From the NCBI GenBank assembly GCA_036675565.1, contig JAKFER010000231.1, forward strand, positions 1 to 38,286: a DNA stretch of 38,286 bases, written 5' to 3'. The stretch comes from JACCYQ01 sp036675565. Lineage in GTDB: Bacteria; Bacteroidota; Bacteroidia; Chitinophagales; Chitinophagaceae. Made by a program: the position numbers and the translations under genes. A model generated the notes under the pieces. It was not told the origin of the DNA, did not search any database, and saw only the letters and a program-made list of their open reading frames with translations. Of the stretch, positions 1-6,880 are shown in pieces. Position 1 is the first letter of the stretch, and every line of letters begins with the position of its first letter.

Positions 1-830
1 CCCAATTCTTTTGAATCTGCTTTCACGCTGATACGAGGCTGATGGCCACTTTCAGCCAGGCGGAATAACATGCCATAATCTTCAAGACCTAAATCAATGG
101 TCGGCACTTTTTTGGTATTGGCACCAAAAATCTTATTTACGCCAAACCCGTTGGACCAGTTAGAAGTTACAATACCGGCAGCACCTGCATTTTCCAATAC
201 TGTAGCTAAAGTCCTGGTATTGTATCCTGTTTTGCTGATTCGATTGCGCCAGGCTGTATTTTTTTCTTCTTTGTCTTTCTTCATTTTTTCCAGGGACTCT
301 TTTGTCGCATATTCCTCCCAGTTATATTCTGGCCTGCCGGTAGGTTGCGCCATGGAGATCATCACGAATTTTCCTTTTGCCTGTGGCAGCCATTTTTGAA
401 ATGCCATTGAATCCAGGACATCGGGAATTACAATCACTTCAGCAGTAACTGTTTTACCTTTAGTAGACGGGCTCCATGCCAGCTGCATACCTTCAAGTGA
501 TTTTACCCTTGGATGAACCATATCAATATGCGTAATACCTCTTTCCCAGCCACGCCATTCACCCCATTTTTCATTGCGGGCATCTATTCCCCAGGTTTTG
601 TATTTGGCAACCGCCCAATCATGCGCATTTTTCATTTGCGGAGTACCCACAAGCCTTGGGCCAATGAGATCTGTAAGTTCATGCGCCATGTTTTCCAACT
701 GAGAATTTTCATTGGCTTCTTTAATAATGTTATTCACTACCGGATCTTTCGACTGGGCAATCGCGAAACTACCGGTGATGAACAGGGTAATAAGCAATAG
801 TGTACTGGTTCTTTTTAAATAGGTACTCAT
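1..830 (-). CDS. Secreted M28-family peptidase with PA domain (N-terminal part)
   Basis: Reverse-strand frame open from the ATG at 830 to the window edge, giving about 276 residues of a longer protein. Residues 1-25 form a signal peptide (MSTYLKRTSTLLLITLFITG, then a cut near AIAQS), so the enzyme is exported. It continues with a conserved segment (HELTDLIGPRLVGTPQMKNA) typical of large Bacteroidota M28 zinc aminopeptidases, then a PA-like insert around 120-270 (ENAGAAGIVTSNWSNGFG). The zinc-binding catalytic part lies beyond position 1 and cannot be checked. M28 enzymes remove N-terminal residues from peptides using two zinc ions. It is divergent from the thiolase gene. A weak -7-like box (TATATTCG, minus strand 868-861) lies about 30 bases upstream. 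Family assignment is from overall sequence resemblance, since the metal ligands are out of view. Confidence 0.8.
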   Translation of the reverse strand, partial: MSTYLKRTSTLLLITLFITGSFAIAQSKDPVVNNIIKEANENSQLENMAHELTDLIGPRLVGTPQMKNAHDWAVAKYKTWGIDARNEKWGEWRGWERGITHIDMVHPRVKSLEGMQLAWSPSTKGKTVTAEVIVIPDVLDSMAFQKWLPQAKGKFVMISMAQPTGRPEYNWEEYATKESLEKMKKDKEEKNTAWRNRISKTGYNTRTLATVLENAGAAGIVTSNWSNGFGVNKIFGANTKKVPTIDLGLEDYGMLFRLAESGHQPRISVKADSKEL

Positions 831-968
831 TTTTTTTACAGCTTTTTATTTACAATTTGCCGAATATATACATTCATAATTTATTCTGGCTATCAATTAG
901 CTGTTTATATAATAATCATTGCAGGAAAAATGGTGGTTTGCTCATTTTACCTTGACACTAACAATTGT

Positions 969-976
969 TATCTTTG
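969..976 (+). promoter_or_regulatory. -7 promoter box TATCTTTG for the thiolase
   Basis: Exact match to the Bacteroidota -7 consensus TAnnTTTG, 42 bases before the thiolase ATG at 1019. A TTG is present at 952-954, but the 14-base spacing is shorter than usual for the -33 element. Transcription would start near 983, which excludes a longer thiolase reading from 965. Confidence 0.55.
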
Positions 977-1018
977 CAGCCCAACAAATATTACTATTCA
1001 TTTAAACGATTGATACAA

Positions 1019-2200
1019 ATGCCTAAAGAAGTCTATGTTATTTCCGCTGTCCGCACACCATTAGGAAGTTTTGGTGGTTCATTAAAAGATTTGTCTGCAA
1101 CACAATTAGGTGCTGCTGCTATTAAAGGTGCTTTAGAAAAAGCCGGTGTGGATGCTAATAAAGTGAATGATGTTTTAATGGGTTGCGTTTTACAGGCAAA
1201 CCTGGGACAGGCACCTGCCCGCCAGGCATCGATGCTGGCAGGGTTACCGGTAAATGTTAATTGCACCACCGTAAATAAAGTTTGCGCCAGTGGTATGAAG
1301 TCCATTGCATTGGCTGCGCAAAGTATTTTATTGGGTGATGCAGATATTGTTGTTGCCGGTGGCATGGAAAGTATGAGTAATGTTCCTTATTATGTTCCTA
1401 ACCTTCGTTGGGGAAATAAATATGGCAATACAAACCTGGTAGATGGATTGGCGCATGATGGATTGACGGATGTTTATAAAAATTACGCAATGGGTAATGC
1501 CGCCGAACTGTGTGCCAGTGAATGTGGTATCAGCCGGGAGGACCAGGATGCATTTGCCATTGAAAGTTACCAACGCAGCCAGGCTGCTAGTAATGCAGGC
1601 AAGTTTGAAAATGAAATTGTTCCTGTTAGTATTCCGCAACGCAAAGGCGATCCCATTGTTTTTGCAAAAGATGAAGAACCCTTTAATGTAAAATTTGATA
1701 AGATCGCCGGTTTGCGTCCCGCTTTTCAGAAAGATGGAACAGTAACTGCGGCCAATGCAAGTACTATGAATGATGGCGCTGCCGCATTGGTTTTAATGAG
1801 TAAAGAGAAGGCTGATGAACTGGGATTAAAACCCATTGCAAAGATCCTTTCCTGGGCCGATGCGGAACAGGCGCCGGAATGGTTTACGACCACACCTTCA
1901 TTAGCGGTTCCCAAAGCAGTGGAAAAAGCTGGATTGAAAATGGAAGATATCAGTTATTGGGAATTGAATGAAGCGTTTGCGGTGGTGGGTATTGAAAACA
2001 CCAAACGCATGAAACTTGATCCAGCCAAAGTAAATGTAAATGGTGGTGCTGTTTCATTAGGTCACCCATTAGGTGCCAGTGGTGCACGCATCATGGTAAC
2101 GTTGATCAACATACTAAAACAGAACAATGCTAAATATGGTGCTGCCGGAATTTGTAATGGAGGTGGAGGTGCCAGTGCGATGGTGGTGGAAGCAGTTTAG
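1019..2200 (+). CDS. Acetyl-CoA C-acetyltransferase (thiolase)
   Basis: Thiolase of 393 residues, the usual length for the biosynthetic/degradative acetyl-CoA acetyltransferase family. It condenses two acetyl-CoA to acetoacetyl-CoA or runs the reverse cleavage in beta-oxidation. The nucleophilic Cys89 sits in VNKVCASGMKS, His349 in GHPLGASGAR and the second catalytic Cys379 in GICNGGGGAS, so the catalytic set is complete. I chose ATG 1019 (MPKEVYVISAVRTPLG) because it matches the family N-terminus and lies downstream of a -7 promoter box at 969-976; a longer frame back to 965 would start upstream of the transcript. No beta-oxidation partner gene is adjacent, so the direction in the cell is not shown. 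The stop codon TAG is itself the first unit of a GTTTAG repeat stretch. Confidence 0.95.
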   Translation: MPKEVYVISAVRTPLGSFGGSLKDLSATQLGAAAIKGALEKAGVDANKVNDVLMGCVLQANLGQAPARQASMLAGLPVNVNCTTVNKVCASGMKSIALAAQSILLGDADIVVAGGMESMSNVPYYVPNLRWGNKYGNTNLVDGLAHDGLTDVYKNYAMGNAAELCASECGISREDQDAFAIESYQRSQAASNAGKFENEIVPVSIPQRKGDPIVFAKDEEPFNVKFDKIAGLRPAFQKDGTVTAANASTMNDGAAALVLMSKEKADELGLKPIAKILSWADAEQAPEWFTTTPSLAVPKAVEKAGLKMEDISYWELNEAFAVVGIENTKRMKLDPAKVNVNGGAVSLGHPLGASGARIMVTLINILKQNNAKYGAAGICNGGGGASAMVVEAV

Positions 2201-2297
2201 GGTTTAGGGTTTAGGGTTTAAAGTTTAGTGTTTAGGTTTTTACCAGGCTCAGGATGACAAGATGAGAGTTTATTTGTTTAGACGTTTAGTTGTTTAG
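2195..2297. repeat. Degenerate GTTTAG / GGGTTTA repeat stretch
   Basis: Starts inside the thiolase stop codon (GCA GTT TAG) and runs GGGTTTA three times, then decays into GTTTAG units separated by other bases up to 2297. Similar stretches occur at 3651-3701 and, inverted, at 21453-21476. No coding potential seen. Confidence 0.8.
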
Positions 2298-2354
2298 ATT
2301 TTACATTTTGAATTGACTCATTGTCTCATTGTCAAATTAATAAATTGTATTACC

Positions 2355-3068
2355 ATGGGAAAAAATTTATTTCTATTAACGCTGTTCATTATCCTTTTGC
2401 TCTCAACAGCATTTATTGGTGTCCGTCAAAAAAGCCTTTCTGGTGCATGGCATCTATTAAATGGAACGATTGAGGAAATACTGATTTTCCAGGATGGATA
2501 CTTCTCTCACACCACCTATGATAAAATCAATAAAAAATTCATCCAAACCAGGGGTGGAACCTTTCGTTATGAAAATGACCGGTTACATACAAAAATTGAA
2601 TTCAGTACGGAGGATACAGCATCCATTGGACAGTCATATAGCTATGCTGCAAACGTCCAGCAAGGATATTTAACTTCAGATGTTAATGGACAATCGTTGA
2701 ACTGGAATAAACTGGATGATGGAACAGATGCTTTAGCAGGCAACTGGCGTATTACAGGCAGGTTGAATGAAGGTGAAATGCGCCAAATGCAAAGGGGTGA
2801 CCGGAAAACGTTGAAACTAATGTCCGGTACCCGTTTTCAATGGATGGCCATCAACCCGGCAACCAAACAATTCTCCGGAACTGGCGGTGGTACCTACACA
2901 TTTAAAGATGGTAAGTACACGGAGCATATTGAATTCTTTTCAAGAGACAGCAGCAGGGTGGGTGCATCGTTAAGTTTCGATGGTTCGGTTAACGGTAAGG
3001 TATGGACGCACAAAGGAACCAGTTCAAGAGGCGAACCACTACATGAGGAATGGACAAGAGAGAATTAG
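2355..3068 (+). CDS. Exported protein with two tandem copies of an uncharacterised domain
   Basis: Product of 237 residues with an N-terminal hydrophobic segment (MGKNLFLLTLFIILLLSTAF) that is a signal peptide or membrane anchor. The rest is an internal duplication: about residues 27-123 and 126-235 each start with GAW/GNW followed by a strand-rich stretch, and share GGTFRYENDRLHTKIEF versus GGTYTFKDGKYTEHIEF. The pattern resembles small lipocalin-like DUF4488-type domains of Bacteroidota, but I cannot confirm the family. ATG 2355 was chosen because the hydrophobic segment then starts at the N-terminus; the frame is open back to 2313 but that would put a polar stretch in front. No function can be assigned. 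The following GNAT gene begins 43 bases downstream. Confidence 0.75.
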   Translation: MGKNLFLLTLFIILLLSTAFIGVRQKSLSGAWHLLNGTIEEILIFQDGYFSHTTYDKINKKFIQTRGGTFRYENDRLHTKIEFSTEDTASIGQSYSYAANVQQGYLTSDVNGQSLNWNKLDDGTDALAGNWRITGRLNEGEMRQMQRGDRKTLKLMSGTRFQWMAINPATKQFSGTGGGTYTFKDGKYTEHIEFFSRDSSRVGASLSFDGSVNGKVWTHKGTSSRGEPLHEEWTREN

Positions 3069-3111
3069 TTCCTGGATTAAATTTTCATTCAAACTTTTAA
3101 AAACAATAATA

Positions 3112-3639
3112 TTGATCCTGGTAACCGTCAGACCTGGAATGAAAGAAGATGCGGAAATGATTGCCGATATCAGCCGCTATTGCTTTTATCATACCTATGC
3201 ACCTGTAAATACAAAAGCCAACATGGATAAATTCATGCAGGAACAATTTTCGCATGACATGCTGGAGGAAGAAGTATCTGACCCGGATAATTTTTTTTTA
3301 TTGGCATATCACCTGGATAAGATCGCGGGTTATGCAAAGCTTTTGAATAAATCAGCTCATGCTAAACTGGGTGCAACCAGGCAGGTTGAAATTGGCCGCT
3401 TTTATGTACTGCCTGGTTTCAAAGGAAAAGGTGTTGGTACCCAATTAATGCGGTCTTGCATTAACTATGCAAAAAGTGAACAGGCTGATTTTTTGTGGTT
3501 AGGCGTGTGGGAAAAAAATGAACCGGCCATTTCATTTTATACGCACCTGGGATTTGAGAAATTAGGAAAGCATACTTTTAAACTGGGAGATGATATACAA
3601 ACCGATTGGCTGATGTTTAAGCGTTTGATGGAGGATTAA
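3112..3639 (+). CDS. GNAT-family N-acetyltransferase
   Basis: Single-domain acetyl-CoA-dependent acetyltransferase of 175 residues. The acetyl-CoA pyrophosphate loop is visible at 95-111 (GRFYVLPGFKGKGVGTQL), followed by the motif-B region WEKNEPAISFYTHLGFEKLG (133-152). The substrate is unknown. The proposed start is TTG at 3112, giving MILVTVRPGMKEDAEM, because the first beta strand and the xIRPxxxxDA motif of GNAT proteins need those residues. The first ATG in frame (3139) would delete strand 1, and the frame's upstream start at 2980 would overlap the previous gene by 89 bases in another frame. Probably co-transcribed with the duplicated-domain protein 43 bases upstream. Confidence 0.85.
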   Translation: MILVTVRPGMKEDAEMIADISRYCFYHTYAPVNTKANMDKFMQEQFSHDMLEEEVSDPDNFFLLAYHLDKIAGYAKLLNKSAHAKLGATRQVEIGRFYVLPGFKGKGVGTQLMRSCINYAKSEQADFLWLGVWEKNEPAISFYTHLGFEKLGKHTFKLGDDIQTDWLMFKRLMED

Positions 3640-3650
3640 GCAAAGTTCAG

Positions 3651-3701
3651 CGTTTATGGTTTAGGGTTTAAACGTTTAGAAGTTTAGGTTTTAGTGTTTA
3701 A
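3651..3701. repeat. Degenerate GTTTA(G) repeat stretch
   Basis: Short run of GTTTATG, GTTTAGG, GTTTAAAC, GTTTAGAA, GTTTAGG and GTGTTTA units directly after the GNAT gene. It is the same class of repeat as at 2195-2297. Confidence 0.7.
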
Positions 3702-3745
3702 CCATTCGATAGGATCTGGTTATATACATCAGGAAGCAACTGAAT

Positions 3746-3787
3746 ATTTTTTATTTTTCATTTTATTACATTTTTCATTTTTCATTT
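3746..3787. repeat. TTTTTCATT simple repeat before the alpha/beta hydrolase
   Basis: At least four spaced copies of (T)TTTTCATT lie directly upstream of the hydrolase start. Noncoding, function unknown; it is AT-rich enough to arise by slippage. Confidence 0.6.
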
Positions 3788-3796
3788 GTTGATGTT

Positions 3797-4444
3797 TTGA
3801 AAAAGGCATATTTCATAAGTGGGCTGGGGGCTGATAAAAACGTGTTCAAGTATATTCAATTGCCTGCTGAGTATGAACCTCATTTTATTGAATGGATCAA
3901 ACCCGAACCTTCTGAAAATGTATCCCATTATGCAAATCGATTATCAAAAGACATTCATCCAGATGATGATTTCATTCTTATCGGGCTTTCATTCGGAGGA
4001 TTGATAGCCACAGAAATTGCCCGTATCAAACAACCTCAAAAACTAATTATCATTTCAAGCATGGCGACTGCACATGATATTCCGTGGTACTTTCAAAAAG
4101 CGGGAAAATTCAGGTTGCAAAATTATCTACCTGTAGAATTTTTTAAGATAGCCACTTTATTAAATCATATGGTGGGTTCAAAAAATAAAGAAGAAAAAGC
4201 GATCGTGGAAACATTTGTAAAAAATGCTGATCCGGGTTTTATCCGGTGGTCGTTGAACGCTATTGTTACCTGGAAACAGGATACCAGGCTGGATGGACTG
4301 GTTCATATACATGGCTCAAAAGATCATTTGCTGCCTTTTAAATATACCAAAGCCGATCACTGTGTGCTGAATGGCGGCCACCTGATGGTATTTAACCGTG
4401 CAAATGATATCAATGTATTGTTGAGAGATATTCTTCAACAATAA
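3797..4444 (+). CDS. Small alpha/beta hydrolase
   Basis: Alpha/beta-hydrolase fold protein of 215 residues without a signal peptide, so cytoplasmic. A complete triad can be proposed: Ser65 in the nucleophile elbow GLSFGG, Asp176 in HGSKDHLLPF and His195 in GGHLMVF. It resembles the short YqiA-like esterases and lacks a large lid domain. Substrate unknown. The start is TTG at 3797, because the only nearby ATG (3792) runs into a stop after two codons and the first strand (KKAYFISGLGADK) needs the TTG. It converges on the YpdA-like gene, whose stop is 19 bases away. Confidence 0.85.
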   Translation: MKKAYFISGLGADKNVFKYIQLPAEYEPHFIEWIKPEPSENVSHYANRLSKDIHPDDDFILIGLSFGGLIATEIARIKQPQKLIIISSMATAHDIPWYFQKAGKFRLQNYLPVEFFKIATLLNHMVGSKNKEEKAIVETFVKNADPGFIRWSLNAIVTWKQDTRLDGLVHIHGSKDHLLPFKYTKADHCVLNGGHLMVFNRANDINVLLRDILQQ

Positions 4445-4463
4445 CCTGCCATCATCATAATGC

Positions 4464-5456
4464 TTATTTATTTGTCTTTATGGTGACCATTCTTTCCCGG
4501 ATGGTTTGAATAATGTTTTCAGCATGTTCCCTAGAGTTTTCAATAAACAGGCGATGCGTATTCATACCGCCGCAAATGACTCCCGCTAAAAAAATACCCG
4601 GGATATTGGTTTCATGGGTTGAATCATCAATAACCGGTTTTCTTACTTCATCATCCGAAAGTTCAATGCCGAGTTTTTGTAAAAAACTCAGGTCAGGTTG
4701 ATAGCCGGTCATAGCGATCACCCAGTCGTTCGGAATAGTGATCAGTCCTTCGGGTGTTTGAACATCCACTTCTGTTTCGCGAATAGCCATCACCGTTGAA
4801 TTAAAATATGCTTTGATGGATCCTTCCTTGATCCGGTTTTCAATATCCGGTTTCACCCAATATTTTACGCGTTCACCTATTTCCGGCTGGCGGATCACCA
4901 TGGTTACTTCGGCGCCTTTGCGCCAGGTTTCCAGTGCGGCATCAACAGCCGAATTCATGGCACCGATCACCAGCACTTTTTGAAATGCATAAAAATGCGG
5001 ATCCTTATAATAGTGCGTTACTTTGGACAGATCTTCACCCGGTATATTTAAAAGGTATGGAATGTCATAAAAACCGGTAGCTATAATAATATTTGTAGCA
5101 GTGTATTCACTTTTAGTTGTCGTGATCCTGAAATGTTCATTTTCTTTTTTAACAGTATCCACTTTTTCAAAAAGATGAATATTTATTTTGTTGGATACCG
5201 CTACACGGCGATAATATTCCAATGCTTCAGAACGGGTAGGTTTGGGATTGTTGCTTACAAAAGGGATTCCGCCGATTTCCAATCTTTCAGACGTTGAAAA
5301 AAAAGTCATGTTGACCGGGTAATTGAACAAAGAATTTACCAGGGCGCCTTTTTCCAGGATTAAATAACCAAGACCGGCTTTTTTTGCTTCCAAAGCGCAG
5401 GCAAGACCGATGGGTCCGCCACCTATGATGATGATATCGAATGATTGTTCTGTCAA
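4464..5456 (-). CDS. ypdA: YpdA-family FAD-dependent (putative bacillithiol disulfide) reductase
   Basis: Flavoprotein of 330 residues with the two-dinucleotide-domain layout of thioredoxin reductases. The FAD-binding loop is GGGPIGLA at 12-19, the NADPH loop is VIGAMNSAVDAALE near 165-178, and IFLAGVICGG near the C-terminus closes the FAD site. The segment NSLFNYPVNMTFFSTSERLE is diagnostic for YpdA, which reduces bacillithiol disulfide in Firmicutes. There is no CxxC redox pair, so it is not a thioredoxin reductase. In characterised YpdA the first loop reads GGGPCG with a functional cysteine; here that position (16) is isoleucine. Divergent from pdhB, with 146 bases between the starts. Confidence 0.85.
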   Translation of the reverse strand: MTEQSFDIIIIGGGPIGLACALEAKKAGLGYLILEKGALVNSLFNYPVNMTFFSTSERLEIGGIPFVSNNPKPTRSEALEYYRRVAVSNKINIHLFEKVDTVKKENEHFRITTTKSEYTATNIIIATGFYDIPYLLNIPGEDLSKVTHYYKDPHFYAFQKVLVIGAMNSAVDAALETWRKGAEVTMVIRQPEIGERVKYWVKPDIENRIKEGSIKAYFNSTVMAIRETEVDVQTPEGLITIPNDWVIAMTGYQPDLSFLQKLGIELSDDEVRKPVIDDSTHETNIPGIFLAGVICGGMNTHRLFIENSREHAENIIQTIRERMVTIKTNK

Positions 5457-5576
5457 TTTTTTATTTGTAAATGTAAATGCATCTGTTTAGATAACTGATT
5501 AGCTGTTCCACAATCTTATTGTAACCGGTTAAGTCATAAGCATGCCCCGATTTTAGGTTTTATCCTCCATCTCGCA

Positions 5577-5584
5577 TATTTTTG
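5577..5584 (+). promoter_or_regulatory. -7 promoter box TATTTTTG for pdhB
   Basis: Exact TAnnTTTG match 18 bases before the pdhB ATG at 5603. An alternative TTG start at 5582 lies inside this box and is therefore unlikely to be used. No clear -33 TTG at normal spacing. Confidence 0.6.
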
Positions 5585-5602
5585 CCCGCATATTTTAAAA
5601 TT

Positions 5603-6589
5603 ATGAGACAAGTAGCATACAGGGAAGCATTACGAGAAGCCATGAATGAAGAAATGCGCCGCGATAACCGGGTATTTTTAATGGGTGAAGAAGTGGCTGA
5701 ATACAATGGTGCATATAAAGTGAGCCAGGGTATGCTGGCTGAATTTGGACCAAAAAGAGTTATTGATACACCTATTTCTGAATTAGGTTTTACGGCAGTA
5801 GCCGTTGGTGCTGCGCAACGTGGTTTAAGACCTATTGTAGAATTCATGACCTGGAATTTTGCCGTTTTGGCGCTTGACCAGATCCTGAACACTGCATCCA
5901 AAATGCTGGCCATGAGTGGCGGACAAGTTAGTTGTCCCATCGTATTCCGTGGTCCAAATGGATCTGCAGGCCAGTTAGGTGCTCAACACTCCACTGCATT
6001 TGAAGCTTTATATGCCAATATCCCCGGCTTAAAAGTAGTCTCTCCCAGCAATGGATATGATGCCAAAGGGTTACTGAAGCAGGCTATCCGTTACGAGGAA
6101 GATCCGGTGGTTTTTATGGAAAGTGAAACCTCTTATGGTGATAAGACTGAATTACCCGAAGATGAGTACTATATAGAGTTGGGAAAGGCTGATGTTAAAA
6201 GAGAAGGCAGTGATGTCACCATCGTGTCCTTTAATAAAATGATGAAAGTGGCACTAGCTGCGGCCAGTGAACTGGAAAAAGAAGACATCAGTGCAGAAGT
6301 CATCGACCTGAGGACCATTCGTCCATTAGACTGGATGACCATTTTGGAAAGTGTAAAGAAAACAAACCGCCTGGTGATTGTTGAAGAGCAGTGGCCTTTT
6401 GCTTCGGTTTCTTCAGAAATTGCTTATCGCATACAAAAAGAAGGGTTTGATTACCTGGATGCACCCATTCGGCGCATTACCGCGGCTGATGCTCCCTTGC
6501 ATTATGCCCCTAATTTAGTGACTGGTGCTTTGCCAAGTGTAGCAGGCACGGTTAAATTAGTAAAAGAAGTAATGTACCTGCAGAAATAA
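5603..6589 (+). CDS. pdhB: Pyruvate dehydrogenase E1 component, beta subunit
   Basis: Product of 328 residues, normal length for the beta subunit of alpha2beta2 2-oxoacid dehydrogenases. With the alpha subunit it decarboxylates pyruvate using thiamine diphosphate and passes the acetyl group to lipoyl-E2. Visible family blocks include VFLMGEEVAEYNGAYKVSQG near residue 26, RVIDTPISELGFTAVAVGAA near 59, EFMTWNFAVLALDQILNTAS near 86, and the C-terminal transketolase domain with DLRTIRPLDWMTI and VEEQWPFASVSSEIA. The pyruvate assignment over branched-chain oxoacids rests on similarity to Bacteroidota PdhB proteins. It stands alone; E1 alpha and E2 are not in the window, though lipoyl synthase is at 23138. 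A terminator follows at 6617. Confidence 0.92.
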   Translation: MRQVAYREALREAMNEEMRRDNRVFLMGEEVAEYNGAYKVSQGMLAEFGPKRVIDTPISELGFTAVAVGAAQRGLRPIVEFMTWNFAVLALDQILNTASKMLAMSGGQVSCPIVFRGPNGSAGQLGAQHSTAFEALYANIPGLKVVSPSNGYDAKGLLKQAIRYEEDPVVFMESETSYGDKTELPEDEYYIELGKADVKREGSDVTIVSFNKMMKVALAAASELEKEDISAEVIDLRTIRPLDWMTILESVKKTNRLVIVEEQWPFASVSSEIAYRIQKEGFDYLDAPIRRITAADAPLHYAPNLVTGALPSVAGTVKLVKEVMYLQK

Positions 6590-6616
6590 AAAATTCAATC
6601 AAATAATTATAAAATG

Positions 6617-6642
6617 GTTCTGGCTTAGGCCGGAACTTTTTT
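6617..6642 (+). terminator. Rho-independent terminator after pdhB
   Basis: GTTCTGGC pairs with GCCGGAAC (8 bp, one G-T pair) around a TTAG loop, followed directly by six T. It lies 27 bases after the pdhB stop. Confidence 0.85.
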
Positions 6643-6775
6643 GTTTATGGCTGTTTTAAACACAAGGCATTTATTTAATGCTGATTGATAAATTTATTTT
6701 CGTTTATTCTTTACCGTTTCAATTTTTAATTGCATATTTGCAACGGTTTTTCATAGGATATTGGATTTTAAAAAC

Positions 6776-6808
6776 GAGGCTGGATTTCTATCCGGCCTCC
6801 AATTTTTT
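6776..6808 (+). terminator. Second terminator-like hairpin, possible end of a small RNA
   Basis: GAGGCTGGAT (6776-6785) pairs with ATCCGGCCTC (6790-6799) as a 10 bp stem with one G-T pair and a TTCT loop, followed by CAA and six T. It lies 134 bases beyond the pdhB terminator and upstream of the next gene's promoter, so neither flanking gene obviously needs it. A near-match to a -7 box (CATATTTG) lies at 6733-6740. Confidence 0.65.
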
Positions 6809-6854
6809 ATAGACCCCCCATTTTACTTGCTTCCTGCAAATGCCCCGTTTACAT

Positions 6855-6862
6855 TAATTTTG
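6855..6862 (+). promoter_or_regulatory. -7 promoter box TAATTTTG for the response regulator
   Basis: Exact TAnnTTTG match 18 bases before ATG 6881. A TTG at 6827-6829 is 25 bases upstream, slightly farther than the usual -33 spacing. Confidence 0.55.
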
Positions 6863-6880
6863 CGTTCTTAATTATTATAC

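Noticed and set aside
97..800. Two plus-strand ORFs (97-399 and 513-800)
   Set aside because: They are antisense to the M28 peptidase, which has a signal peptide and family motifs in the opposite strand frame.
2195..2297. CRISPR-like or telomeric array
   Set aside because: Units are 6-7 bases, degenerate, without spacers, and no cas genes are nearby.
2980..3111. N-terminal extension of the GNAT frame
   Set aside because: Overlaps the upstream gene in a different frame and does not resemble GNAT sequence.
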